A stretch of DNA of 59,689 nt, taken from assembly GCF_001428255.1 (NCBI RefSeq), contig NZ_LMRW01000024.1:1-59689 (forward strand), given 5' to 3'. Position numbers and translations under genes: made by a program. The notes beneath the pieces were generated by a model. That model saw nothing but the letters and a program-made list of their open reading frames with translations. It did not search any database and was not told the origin of the DNA. Below are positions 15,514 through 24,169 of the stretch, one piece after another. The first letter of the stretch is position 1; the number at the start of each line of letters is the position of its first letter. This DNA comes from Agromyces sp. Soil535 (GTDB lineage Bacteria > Actinomycetota > Actinomycetes > Actinomycetales > Microbacteriaceae).

Positions 15514-16040
15514 CCAGCAACGGCACCAGCAACGACGACACCAGCACCGACAGCACCAGCACCGACGGCATCACCATCGACCGCGAGCACCAGACGCTCC
15601 ACGTCGCCCGCACCTATCCGTTCCCGATCGACCGGGTCTGGCATGCCTGGACCGATCCCGTCGCCATCGCCGCCTGGTGGGGTCCGCACGAGTGGTCGAC
15701 CACCGTGCTCGCCATGGACGTGCGCCCCGGCGGCGAGTGGCGATACCAACTCGGCCCCGACGATGGCTCGGTCGAGCCGAGCCGCAGCATCGCCACGTAC
15801 CGGCGGGTCGAGCCGCACCTGCTGCTCGACTACGTCGACGCGCTGGCCGACGCATCGTGGACGCCCTCTGACCACGGCTGGGTCACCCAGGTGCGATTCA
15901 CGGATGCCGCAGGCGGCACCGCCGTCGACATCGTCACCGTGTTCTCCGACGAAGACGAACTGCGGCGTGCCGTGGAGCTCGGCATGGCCGGGGGTTACGC
16001 CGAGGCGCTCGAGCGACTCTCGGCGGCGCTCGAACGCTGA
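15510..16040 (+). CDS. SRPBCC/AHSA1-family protein
   Basis: 176 residues, cytoplasmic. After a Ser/Thr/Asp-rich head of about 20 residues comes the START-like fold: VARTYPFPIDRVWHAWTDPVAIAAWWGP is the family opening, RPGGEWRYQL the middle, and VTVFSDEDELRRAVELGMAGGYAEALERL the long C-terminal helix over the ligand cavity. AHSA1-type proteins bind small hydrophobic ligands; the ligand is unknown. It is translationally coupled to the ArsR gene, the standard pairing, and is probably co-transcribed with the hydrolase 64 bases downstream. Confidence 0.9.
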   Translation: MTSNGTSNDDTSTDSTSTDGITIDREHQTLHVARTYPFPIDRVWHAWTDPVAIAAWWGPHEWSTTVLAMDVRPGGEWRYQLGPDDGSVEPSRSIATYRRVEPHLLLDYVDALADASWTPSDHGWVTQVRFTDAAGGTAVDIVTVFSDEDELRRAVELGMAGGYAEALERLSAALER

Positions 16041-16104
16041 GCCGCGGCATCCGCTGTCCGTATCACCCGACCAGAGAACACGACCAGAGAAGTGGAGTAC
16101 CACC

Positions 16105-16911
16105 ATGTCTGAACAGACCCTCACCTCGCGCGACGGCACCACGATCGCATACGAGGTCCATGGATCCGGCACCGCCATGATCGTCGTCAACACGGTCGCC
16201 GAGGACCGCACCAGCGCCGGCGGAATCGCCGGACTGCTCGCGCAGCACTTCACCGTGCTGAGTTACGACCGGCGCGGCCGCGGTGGCAGCGGCGACCCGC
16301 AGCCGTACGACCCCGCTCACGAGATCGAGGACCTCGCGGCCCTCATCGACGTCGTCGGCGGTCGCGCCGCGCTCATCTCGGGATCGGCCGGCGGCGTGCT
16401 CGCCCTCGACGCGGCATCCGCGCTCGGCGACGCCGTGACCGGCCTGTTCCTCTACGAGCCGCCGTTCATCGTCGACGACTCCCGTCCGCCGATGCCCGCC
16501 GACTACGTCGCGCACGTGGAGTCGCTCGTGGCCGACGGCAAGCGGAGCGAGGCCGTCGAGTACTTCATGACCGAGGCCCTGCAGATCCCCGCCGAATGGG
16601 TGGCGGGCATGAAGCAGGACCCATCGTGGGACGCGGCGGCCGCGCTCGCGCACACCTACGCGTACGACGGCCGGATTCTCGAAGGCCTCCAGGACGGCAC
16701 GCCGCTGCCCCGCGACCGTTGGAGCATCGACGCACCCGTGCTCGTGCTCGTCGGCGCGAACAGCGAGCCGTTCTTCGTCTGCGCGGCGAACGCCCTCGCC
16801 GAGATCCTGCCCGACGTCACCGTCGAGCTGCTGCCCGGCCAGGATCACGCGGCGTTCTGGATGGCGCCCGGCGCCGTCGTCGACTCGGTCGTCGCGTTCG
16901 TGGGCCGTTGA
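16105..16911 (+). CDS. Alpha/beta hydrolase
   Basis: 268 residues, cytoplasmic. The fold is clear: LSYDRRGRGGSGDPQPY after the second strand, nucleophile elbow SGSAGGVLAL near residue 93, acidic residue region VLVGANSEPF, and the catalytic His in PGQDHAAFW near residue 250. The acid position reads Ser-Glu rather than Asp, which some members have. Substrate unknown. Probable third gene of the ArsR-SRPBCC unit; ribosome binding site GAAGTGGAG at about 16088-16096. Confidence 0.87.
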   Translation: MSEQTLTSRDGTTIAYEVHGSGTAMIVVNTVAEDRTSAGGIAGLLAQHFTVLSYDRRGRGGSGDPQPYDPAHEIEDLAALIDVVGGRAALISGSAGGVLALDAASALGDAVTGLFLYEPPFIVDDSRPPMPADYVAHVESLVADGKRSEAVEYFMTEALQIPAEWVAGMKQDPSWDAAAALAHTYAYDGRILEGLQDGTPLPRDRWSIDAPVLVLVGANSEPFFVCAANALAEILPDVTVELLPGQDHAAFWMAPGAVVDSVVAFVGR

Positions 16912-16975
16912 CGGCCTGCCGCGGTGCGCGCGACCACGACAGGTGCGGAATCGCCTACACCGCGACCGCCTGCGG

Positions 16976-17659
16976 TCAGGCCGACCTGATCCGCTCTCGG
17001 CTGCCTGGGATCCCGTTCTCCACACGCACCCACTCACCGCCGCGCTCGACCTCGTAGGCGCGGAACGCGCACGCGATCCCCTGGGCCGTCATCGGGTCCG
17101 CCGAGTCCATCAGCTGGAAGTGGAGGTGCGGCGAGGTCGAGTTCCCCGTGTGGCCGACGCGGCCGAGGAGGTCGCCGGTCGCGACGCGCTGGCCTTCTGC
17201 CACCGCGACCGAGCCCGGGGCCATGTGCACGAGGGCGGCGTACACGTCTCCGGATCGGAGGATCACGTGGTTGCCGAGGATCGACGGCAGCTTCTCGGGC
17301 CTGAACGTCACGGCGTTCTTGATCATGTGCGCAAGTTCTCGAGCCGGATGGATCCACTCCCGCTCGGGCATGCCATCGACGGCCCGCACGACCTCGGCAT
17401 CGAACGGCGCGTGGATGGGCGCTCCCCAGGCGTACGACTCCCGGGTGCGGCCGCCGATGAGCTCGCCCCGCAGCATCCCCGCCGGATGGAAGTGCACGCC
17501 CTTGCGCCGATCGACCTTGAGGAAGTCGTAGGCGTACCGCTGCCCGAGCATGTCGGTGCCGTGGCTCGGCACACGGTGGGCGGGCGTCGTGACCGCCATC
17601 CAACCCTCCCCGCGCAGCGGGAACTCGACGACGACCGGGTTCTCGAGTGTGTGCTCCAT
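16976..17659 (-). CDS. M23-family metallopeptidase
   Basis: 227 residues without a signal peptide. LysM is absent; the protein is a single M23 (LytM) beta domain. Zinc ligands are in SHGTDMLGQRYAYDF (H..D) and HLHFQLMD (H-x-H), with GHTGNST between, as in the family. Most M23 enzymes are exported cell-wall endopeptidases; a leaderless cytoplasmic form like this one is common in actinobacteria and its substrate is unclear. Divergent from the epoxide hydrolase, 87 bases apart. Confidence 0.85.
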   Translation of the reverse strand: MEHTLENPVVVEFPLRGEGWMAVTTPAHRVPSHGTDMLGQRYAYDFLKVDRRKGVHFHPAGMLRGELIGGRTRESYAWGAPIHAPFDAEVVRAVDGMPEREWIHPARELAHMIKNAVTFRPEKLPSILGNHVILRSGDVYAALVHMAPGSVAVAEGQRVATGDLLGRVGHTGNSTSPHLHFQLMDSADPMTAQGIACAFRAYEVERGGEWVRVENGIPGSRERIRSA

Positions 17660-17746
17660 CGAAGGCGAGCGTATCCGAGGCGCGGTCGGCAGCTACCGAG
17701 CGGATGCCCCGTGCCCGGTGTCGGCGGCCAGGGGTAGCTTCGGCCC

Positions 17747-18859
17747 ATGACCGCGCTCCAGCCCTTCGAACTCCACGTGCCCGACGAGGTCCTCGACGAC
17801 CTGCGAGCACGCCTCGAACGCACGAGGCTGCTCCCCGATTCACCGCGGAAGCCGGCGTCGGGCATGACCGCCGCGTACCTCCGCGAGCTCATCGACGCCT
17901 GGATCGCCTGGGACTGGCGGGCGCGAGAGACCTGGCTCAACGGGCATCCGCAGTTCATCGCCCAGGTCGACGATGCCGCGGTGCACTTCGTGCACCTGCG
18001 ATCCAAGCGAGCGGATGCCCCGGCACTGCTCGTGATGCACGGCTGGCCACACACGTTCGCCCTGCAGCTCGACTTCGCCGACCGCCTGCCCGACTTCCAT
18101 GTCGTCGTCGCGAGCCTGCCTGGATTCGCGTTCTCGTCGCCGTACGCGGAGGGCGAGATGTCCGAGAAGCGGCTGGCGGCGACGATGCACGAGCTCATGA
18201 CCGAGGTGCTCGGCTACGAGCGTTACGTCACGTACGGCGAGGATGTCACGGCCAACGTCAGCGACCTCATCGCGGCGCGCCACGCCGAGCACGTCGCCGG
18301 CATCGTCGCCACGCACGCGCACTTCCCCACCGGCGACGAGCGCGACGACCTCACCGATCCGGCCGAGCGCGCGTTCTTCGACGAGCTCTCCGCCCGGCAT
18401 GGGCCCGACGGCGCGTACGGGCACGTGCAGAACACCCGACCCGATACCCTCGCCGCCGCACTCAACGACTCCCCCGCGGGCCTGCTCGCCTGGCTGACCG
18501 AGAAGCTCGTCGAGTGGAGCGACACCCCGCCAGGCGACCCGTCAGCGGTGGAGCGACGCATCTCGCGCGACCGGATCCTCACCGAGGCGATGATCTACTG
18601 GATCACCCAGACGATCGGCTCGTCGTTCCGCCCGTACTACGAAGGCGCCGACCAGCCCGACCCCATCCCGCCCACGTCGGTGCCGGCAGCGGTCTTCATC
18701 CAACGGCACGAGGCCGGCTATCCCGAGTCGCTCGCGCGTCGCCACTACCTCGACCTACGCGTCTTCGACCGCCTCGACGAGGGGGGGCACTTCGCAGCGG
18801 GCGAGGTGCCCGACGAGATGGCCGCGCGGGTGCGGGAGTTCGTGCACTCGCTGAACTGA
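17747..18859 (+). CDS. Epoxide hydrolase family protein
   Basis: 370 residues. The N-terminal EHN cap is plain: PFELHVPDEVLDDLRARLERTRLLP. The alpha/beta domain has MHGWPHTF (HGxP oxyanion motif), YGEDVTAN where the nucleophile Asp sits (usually GGDWG), and a terminal EGGHFAAGEVPDEMA with the catalytic His. Such enzymes open epoxides to diols; the native substrate is unknown. TAGCTT (17735-17740) is six bases before the ATG, so the mRNA is probably leaderless. Confidence 0.88.
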   Translation: MTALQPFELHVPDEVLDDLRARLERTRLLPDSPRKPASGMTAAYLRELIDAWIAWDWRARETWLNGHPQFIAQVDDAAVHFVHLRSKRADAPALLVMHGWPHTFALQLDFADRLPDFHVVVASLPGFAFSSPYAEGEMSEKRLAATMHELMTEVLGYERYVTYGEDVTANVSDLIAARHAEHVAGIVATHAHFPTGDERDDLTDPAERAFFDELSARHGPDGAYGHVQNTRPDTLAAALNDSPAGLLAWLTEKLVEWSDTPPGDPSAVERRISRDRILTEAMIYWITQTIGSSFRPYYEGADQPDPIPPTSVPAAVFIQRHEAGYPESLARRHYLDLRVFDRLDEGGHFAAGEVPDEMAARVREFVHSLN

Positions 18860-18886
18860 CGGTCGCCGCCGACCGAGCTGAGGTGG

Positions 18887-19324
18887 TCAGCCCATCGTCA
18901 CGCGGCGATGCCAGCTTCGCCAGGCGACGATGAAGACGACCGCCGCAATCACGCGGACCGCGATGTTCACGAGGAGCACCGCAGTCACCGGCGCGAACAG
19001 CAGGTACACGACCTCGAGGGCGGCGGTGGCGAGGTGGAAGACCACGAAGACCACGACGATGAGCCTCACAGCCGCCGGGTCGCTCAGTTGCGCGGCGCCC
19101 AGCGAGAGCAGTCCGATCGCGAGTTCGGCGGCCGCGAGGAAGTACGACAGCAGGAACGCGTCGGGGCCGACGTCGATGCCGACCGTCGCGGGGATCGCCG
19201 CCGGAAGCACCGCGAGCACGACCGCCGCCGCCAGCGTGATCACCCCATGGATGAGGAACACGACGCGCAACAGGCCCCGGACGCGCGGCGCCGCGGGCAG
19301 GGTTGCGTCCGGCTCGGCGGTCAT
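18887..19324 (-). CDS. Four-helix membrane protein of unknown function
   Basis: 145 residues, four membrane helices (near 25-45, 58-78, 88-108 and 110-135), with a charged WRSWHRRVTMG tail in the cytoplasm. No family recognised. The ATG at 19324 overlaps the epimerase stop by four bases, so the two are translationally coupled; upstream in-frame starts give an Arg-rich head that only shadows the epimerase gene. Confidence 0.75.
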   Translation of the reverse strand: MTAEPDATLPAAPRVRGLLRVVFLIHGVITLAAAVVLAVLPAAIPATVGIDVGPDAFLLSYFLAAAELAIGLLSLGAAQLSDPAAVRLIVVVFVVFHLATAALEVVYLLFAPVTAVLLVNIAVRVIAAVVFIVAWRSWHRRVTMG

Positions 19325-20259
19325 GGCGCTGCGCCCTCGTCTCCGCCCAGCGCGGCGACCCCGTCGCGGTACGACGGGAATCGCGGCATCCACGCGAGTT
19401 CGCGCTTCGCCTTGGCGTTGGAGACGCGCATCGACACGTCGCCGAGCACGACGCCGCCGTACGGTGCGACGAGCTTCAGCAGCCATCCGGGCAGCACCAG
19501 GGGCTCCGGCGCATCCCGTGCTCCAGCGATCGACGTGATGAGGTCGCGGAACGTCGCCGGGGTGTCGTCGACGATGTTGTACGCCTCCCCGGCACGGCCG
19601 CGATCGAGGGCGGCGACCGTGGCCGCGGCGGCATCCTGATGGTGCACGAACGCCAGCTCCCCGCCGTGCCGCGGGACCGGGAGCGATCGACGGCGGAGCA
19701 TCCGTTCGACGGTGTCGGCGTCCTCGCCGTAGAGCACCCCGTAGCGCAGCGCGATCCCGTCGATGCCGTCGGCGTGGAACGCCTGCTGCTCGGTGGACAC
19801 CATCGCGTCGACGTGCGCGTCGAACCTGCTGCCGTCGGTGCGGCCGAACGGGGATTCCTCGGTGATCACCTCGTCGCCGTGGTCGGCGTAGCCGTACCCG
19901 AGCACGATCGACTGCGTCACGAACCGTCCGGCACCCACCTCGCGGGCCACGTCGAGCAGGTTGGTCGTGCCCTCGACGCGAAGCGCATCGGTCGCGGCCA
20001 TCGCGCCGTGGCCGGCGGGCGCCTTCTTCAACGCGGTGAGCTCGTGCAGCACCGCGTCGGCCTCGACGCCGTCGGCGGCCCTCAGCAGGCGATCGCGATC
20101 CATGACGTCGGCGACGATCGCGGATGCCCCGACGCGGCGCAGTCGCTCGGCACCCTCAGCGGTCCTCGAGATCCCGACCACGGCGTGGCCGGCGTCGATC
20201 AGCTGCCTGACGATCGGCATGCCGAGCGTGCCCGTGGCGCCGGCGATGAGGACCTTCAT
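19321..20259 (-). CDS. NAD-dependent epimerase/dehydratase
   Basis: 312 residues, extended short-chain dehydrogenase. VLIAGATGTLGMPIVRQL carries the GxxGxxG NAD(P)-binding motif at residues 7-13. The middle (GYGYADHGDEVITEESPFG, then LRYGVLYGEDADTV) and the late AYNIVDDTPATFRD segment match NAD-dependent epimerases. The YxxxK catalytic pair is not obvious, so catalysis may differ or be absent. GGAGC precedes the ATG. It is the first gene of a two-gene unit with the membrane protein. Confidence 0.85.
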   Translation of the reverse strand: MKVLIAGATGTLGMPIVRQLIDAGHAVVGISRTAEGAERLRRVGASAIVADVMDRDRLLRAADGVEADAVLHELTALKKAPAGHGAMAATDALRVEGTTNLLDVAREVGAGRFVTQSIVLGYGYADHGDEVITEESPFGRTDGSRFDAHVDAMVSTEQQAFHADGIDGIALRYGVLYGEDADTVERMLRRRSLPVPRHGGELAFVHHQDAAAATVAALDRGRAGEAYNIVDDTPATFRDLITSIAGARDAPEPLVLPGWLLKLVAPYGGVVLGDVSMRVSNAKAKRELAWMPRFPSYRDGVAALGGDEGAAP

Positions 20260-20370
20260 CGGATGCTCCGTTCACCGCCGGCGCGGCTCGACACCGGCGG
20301 TCTCGGCCACCATCGTGCCACGCGGATGCCGCGCGCGGTATGCCACGGCATCCGCGCGGCATCGCGAGAG

Positions 20371-21018
20371 CTACGCCGCGAGCTGCCGCTGGGCCCTCGC
20401 GACGTTCGCCACGAGCTGGTCGCGCGTCTGCGGCGCGACGTACGCCGGCTGGTCGCGCTCGACGCGCCAGCTCTCCGAGAGCGGGCCGACGTTGACCGTG
20501 TCGAAGCCGAACTGGTCGTAGAGGTCGGTCACGAACGCCGCGGCATCCGCGAAGTCGCTCGCCGTGGCGAGGGCACGTCGGTCGGAGGCACCGGCCGGCC
20601 GGCCGTCGGTCGTGATGTCCTTCGCCATGATGTGGTTGAAGCCCTTGGCCACGCGGCTCGTGGGCAGGTGCTCCTGCAGCAGGCCCGTGACCGTGTGACG
20701 GCGCTCGTCGAGGGCGGGCACGTGGCCGTCGCGCTCCCAGTAGTAGTTGTTCGTGTCGATGACGATCTTGCCGGCCAGCGGCTCGACCGGGATGGACGCG
20801 TACGACTTGAACGGCACCGTCACGACCACGACATCGCCGGCAGCCGCGGCATCCGCTGCCGTCGCCGCACGCGCGTGCTCGCCGAGCTCCGCGACGAGGG
20901 CTGCGAGCGTCTCGGGCCCGCGCGAGTTCGCCATGACCACGTCATACCCCGCCGCGATGGCGGCCCGCGCGACCTGGCTGCCGATGTGTCCTGCTCCGAT
21001 GATTCCGAGTGTCGTCAT
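20371..21018 (-). CDS. NADPH-dependent F420 reductase-like oxidoreductase
   Basis: 215 residues. LGIIGAGHIGSQVARAAIAAGYDVVMANSRGPETL is the GxGxxG Rossmann start with an NSR segment that suits NADPH. VVVVTVPFKSY and IVIDTNNYY follow as in F420-NADP oxidoreductase and ProC-like dinucleotide-binding proteins, and KGFNHIMAKDI is conserved in that group. F420 itself cannot be confirmed from sequence; a PPOX-fold protein at 45771 belongs to a superfamily that includes F420 users. Start at ATG 21018. Confidence 0.83.
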   Translation of the reverse strand: MTTLGIIGAGHIGSQVARAAIAAGYDVVMANSRGPETLAALVAELGEHARAATAADAAAAGDVVVVTVPFKSYASIPVEPLAGKIVIDTNNYYWERDGHVPALDERRHTVTGLLQEHLPTSRVAKGFNHIMAKDITTDGRPAGASDRRALATASDFADAAAFVTDLYDQFGFDTVNVGPLSESWRVERDQPAYVAPQTRDQLVANVARAQRQLAA

Positions 21019-21094
21019 GCTGGAGGCCAACCGGGCGAGGGCGCGGGTTGTTCCCGTTTCCCGGCAACTGGGATCGACCTGCGAGGATCGCAGC

Positions 21095-21619
21095 ATGCCC
21101 ACCGAATCCGCCATCGAACCGGCCTCGGATCTGCCCCACGACGTCACCCTCCGGCGACCGACCGAGCACGACCACGCCGCGGTCGTCAGCGTCGTCGTCG
21201 ACTGGTGGGGCCTGCCCGGCACCTCGCACCTGCCGCTGCTGCTGCCGCGCCTGTTCTTCCAGCACTTCGCCGACACGAGCTTCATCGCCGAGGACGCGGA
21301 CGGCCTCGCCGGATTCCTCGTCGGGTTCCGATCGGCATCTCAGCCGGGCGACGCCTACGTCCACTTCGTGGGCGTCCGACCTGACCTGCGACAGGCCGGT
21401 CTGGCGCGTGCGCTGTACGAGACCTTCTTCGCCGAGTCGAAGACTGCCGGATGCCACCGCGTGAACGCGATCACCGGCCCGGGCAACCGGGGGTCGCAGG
21501 CGTTTCACGCGGCGATGGGCTTCGCGGCATCCGGGGACACCGAGATCGAGGGCGTGCTCGCGTGGCGCGACTACGACGGACCCGGCGAGCACCGCGTCGC
21601 GTTCACGCGCGAGCTCTGA
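21095..21619 (+). CDS. GNAT-family N-acetyltransferase
   Basis: 174 residues. The acetyl-CoA fold shows LRRPTEHDHAAVVSVVVDWWG at the start, SFIAEDADGLAGFLVGF in the central strands, FVGVRPDLRQAGLARALYETFF as the pyrophosphate loop (Q/RxxGxG/A variant), and AITGPGNRGSQAFHAAMGFAASG at the end. It transfers acetyl from acetyl-CoA to an amine; the acceptor is unknown. Convergent with the TetR gene, 10 bases between stops. Confidence 0.88.
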   Translation: MPTESAIEPASDLPHDVTLRRPTEHDHAAVVSVVVDWWGLPGTSHLPLLLPRLFFQHFADTSFIAEDADGLAGFLVGFRSASQPGDAYVHFVGVRPDLRQAGLARALYETFFAESKTAGCHRVNAITGPGNRGSQAFHAAMGFAASGDTEIEGVLAWRDYDGPGEHRVAFTREL

Positions 21620-21629
21620 GGCGACCGCG

Positions 21630-22208
21630 TCAGGCCGGGCCCGCGGCATCCGGCCCGGCTGCACCCGGCGGTGGGAGGAGCTGTCCGAGCTGCTCGCCGG
21701 AGGGCACCACCGAGGGGTCGATCAGCCAGACCACGGCGAGTCCGTTGACCAACGCGAAATAGTAGGCGGCGAGGGCGCGCCGCTGTTCGGTGGTGAGTTC
21801 GGGAAGCACCTCGGCGAGCATGTCGGCGATGCCGCTGATGGCGTCGCTTTGGGCCACTCGAAGCCGATCGGCGACGACCGGGAGCCGGTCGATCTGTGCC
21901 AGGTTCTCCATGCTGGCGGCGAGCAGCTCCCGCTGGTCCTGGAACGCGCGCAGCGACTCGTCCCAGATGCGACCCAGCAGTGCCGACGCGGGAGCGCCTC
22001 GGAGGGCGACATCGAGCGCGTCTCCGATCTGGATACCGGTGCCGAGCAGCGCCTCGGCCATCAACGCCTCCTTGCTGCCGAAGTGATAGCCGATCGCGGC
22101 CAGGCTCACACCCGCCGCGCCGGCGATGTCGCGTGCCGTCGTGCGCGCGTACCCCTTCTCGATGATGCAGCGCCGAGCGCCGTCCAGCAGGTCCTCCCGA
22201 TTGCCCAT
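21630..22208 (-). CDS. TetR-family transcriptional regulator
   Basis: 192 residues. The N-terminal helix-turn-helix reads GYARTTARDIAGAAGVSLAAIGYHFGSKEALM (residues 19-50), the typical TetR pattern; the rest is a helical ligand-binding domain. It diverges from a flavin monooxygenase, with a 24-bp palindrome at 22238-22261 between them, so it most likely represses that gene and itself. TATGAT (22215-22220 on this strand) is six bases before the ATG: a leaderless mRNA. The inducer is unknown and may be the monooxygenase substrate. Confidence 0.9.
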   Translation of the reverse strand: MGNREDLLDGARRCIIEKGYARTTARDIAGAAGVSLAAIGYHFGSKEALMAEALLGTGIQIGDALDVALRGAPASALLGRIWDESLRAFQDQRELLAASMENLAQIDRLPVVADRLRVAQSDAISGIADMLAEVLPELTTEQRRALAAYYFALVNGLAVVWLIDPSVVPSGEQLGQLLPPPGAAGPDAAGPA

Positions 22209-22237
22209 GGATCGATCATACCGCCGATCTAGACATT

Positions 22238-22261
22238 TGTATTAGACATATGTCTCATACA
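22238..22261. promoter_or_regulatory. TetR operator, 24-bp palindrome
   Basis: TGTAT-T-AGACATATGTCT-C-ATACA is symmetric at 22 of 24 positions, with the perfect core AGACATATGTCT at 22244-22255. It lies 18 bases upstream of the TetR -10 box and about 55 bases before the monooxygenase start, a position that can control both. Confidence 0.85.
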
Positions 22262-22314
22262 TGCGTACTCTCGATCTTGGCCGCGGGCGCGGCTGCACAT
22301 ACTGAGGAGGAATC

Positions 22315-23508
22315 ATGAAGGTACTCATCTCCGGCGCCGGCATCGCTGGGCTGGCACTCGCCCACGTGCTCGCCGACGGCGGGCACGACGTGACGGTCGT
22401 CGAGATCGCACCGACGCTCCGCCCCGGCGGCCAGCTGGTCGACATTCGGGGCACCTCGCGAGACGCCGCCGCGCGGATGGGCCTGCTGGAACCGATCCGC
22501 GACGCCCAGCTCGCCCAGCAGGGCATGCGATACGTCGATGACCGCGGCCGCACGCTCGCCGAGCTCGGCGTCGAGATGTTCGGCGGCAACGGCCCCGTGG
22601 CCGACCTCGAGATCCTGCGCGGTGACCTCACCCGCGTCCTGTTCGACATCACCGCCGACCGCGTCGATCTTCGATTCGGCGATACGATCACCGCGCTCGA
22701 ACAGGACGATGGCGGGGTCGATGTGACGTTCGAGGAGGCGGCCGCCGAGCGCTTCGACCTCGTCGTCGCGGCCGATGGCCTGCACTCACCAGTCAGGCGC
22801 ATGGTCTGGGGCCCCGAGACCGACTACGTCCGCTCGCTCGGCGGCGTGATGTCGTTCTTCGACGTGCCGGAGCCCGAGCCGCTCGACGGCTGGTCGCTGA
22901 TGAACATCCTGCCCGGTCGCCGCATGCTGCTGATCCGACCGGACACCGCGCCCGGCCGGGCCAAGGCGATCCTGACGTGGTTCGGCGACCACCAGCTCCC
23001 CCACTACCGCGATGTCGAGGCCCAGAAGGCACTCGTGAAGTCGGGCCTCGCCGATGGAGTCTGGCACCTGCCGGCCCTCGCGGACGCGCTCGACACCACG
23101 ACCGAGTTCTACTTCGATTCGCTCGTGCAGGTGCACATGCCCGAGCTCGCGCGCGGGCGCGTGGTGTTGCTGGGCGACGCCGGCTACTGCGCCTCGCCCC
23201 TCAGCGGCCAGGGCACGGCACTCGCCCTGATCGGTGCCTACCTGCTCGGCAACGAGTTGTCGCGGCGCTCCGACCACGCGGCGGCGCTCCGGGCGTACGA
23301 GGACGCGATGGCGCCGCACATCACCGCCGGCCGGGAGCTGCCGCCGGGGTCGGGGTCGTTCGCCACACCCAAGTCCCGCATGGGCATCCGGGTGCTCCAC
23401 GCCTACATCCGTGCCTCGGCGCGACGGCCGCTGCTGACGCTGGTGGAGAAGGCGATGAGCAGCCAGCACGACGTGCCGCTGCCCGAGTACGACCGCGTCT
23501 CGGTGTGA
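22315..23508 (+). CDS. FAD-dependent class A monooxygenase
   Basis: 397 residues. LISGAGIAGLALAHVLADGG is the GxGxxG FAD site, DLVVAADGLHSPVRR the DG motif, and RVVLLGDAGYCASPLSGQGTALALIGAYLLGNEL the GD motif that binds the ribityl chain. The layout matches single-component flavoprotein hydroxylases related to TetX, which use NADPH and oxygen to hydroxylate aromatic or polycyclic compounds. It is divergent from a TetR gene with a shared palindrome, so it is probably induced by its substrate or a toxin. Ribosome binding site GAGGAATC just before the ATG. Confidence 0.9.
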   Translation: MKVLISGAGIAGLALAHVLADGGHDVTVVEIAPTLRPGGQLVDIRGTSRDAAARMGLLEPIRDAQLAQQGMRYVDDRGRTLAELGVEMFGGNGPVADLEILRGDLTRVLFDITADRVDLRFGDTITALEQDDGGVDVTFEEAAAERFDLVVAADGLHSPVRRMVWGPETDYVRSLGGVMSFFDVPEPEPLDGWSLMNILPGRRMLLIRPDTAPGRAKAILTWFGDHQLPHYRDVEAQKALVKSGLADGVWHLPALADALDTTTEFYFDSLVQVHMPELARGRVVLLGDAGYCASPLSGQGTALALIGAYLLGNELSRRSDHAAALRAYEDAMAPHITAGRELPPGSGSFATPKSRMGIRVLHAYIRASARRPLLTLVEKAMSSQHDVPLPEYDRVSV

Positions 23509-23599
23509 CCTCCTCGGCCGGCGCGAGGCGCGGCGACCTGGTTGTGAACGATCGACAATCAGGTCGCCGCATCCGCTGAGATCGAGCAGGATCGTGCCC

Positions 23600-24139
23600 A
23601 TGGTTATCACTCCTCGACGTCTCGCCATGGGCATGAACCTGTGGATCCCGAACCTCTTCAACGGCATCCGCGTGAAGCGTTTCGCACCCGACTGGACGAG
23701 CGCGACCGTCGAGCTGCATGTGAACGTGTTCACCCGCAACTACGTCAAGACCGCGTTCGGCGGCTCGATGTCGGCGATGACCGACCCGTACTACTTCATG
23801 CTGGTGCGGCACCAGCTCGGGCGCGACTACATCGTGTGGGACACCCGCGGCGAGATCGAGTTCCTGAAGCCCGGGCGCGGCGTGCTGACCGCGCACTTCG
23901 AGGTGCCGCCGTCGAAGGTGCAGGAGCTTCGCGAGCGTGCCCACCGCGGCGCGAGGGTGCTCGAATGGTTCGAGACCGAGATCACCGACCGCGAAGGCCA
24001 CGTCGTCGCCCGGGTGCGGCGTGAGGTCTACGTGCGCGAGAAGCGGCGTGCGAGTGCGGCCGCGGGTGCACCGGAGGCCTCGGATGCAGCGGGTGCACGG
24101 GACGCCTCGGATGTCGCTGATGCCGCATCCGAGGCATGA
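23600..24139 (+). CDS. DUF4442 hotdog-fold protein (thioesterase-like)
   Basis: 179 residues. The N-terminal 140 match the DUF4442 family of hotdog-fold proteins: NLWIPNLFNGIRVKRFAPDWTSA is the opening, NYVKTAFGGSMSAMTDPYYFML the central helix region, and FLKPGRGVLTAHFEV the following strands. Acyl-CoA thioesterase activity is presumed for the fold and not shown for this family. The tail of about 35 residues is Ala/Asp-rich and low in complexity. Start ATG 23600; GTG 23594 adds two residues. Confidence 0.82.
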   Translation: MVITPRRLAMGMNLWIPNLFNGIRVKRFAPDWTSATVELHVNVFTRNYVKTAFGGSMSAMTDPYYFMLVRHQLGRDYIVWDTRGEIEFLKPGRGVLTAHFEVPPSKVQELRERAHRGARVLEWFETEITDREGHVVARVRREVYVREKRRASAAAGAPEASDAAGARDASDVADAASEA

Positions 24140-24169
24140 TCGCGGCCGCGCCGCCAATATGACGCTGGC

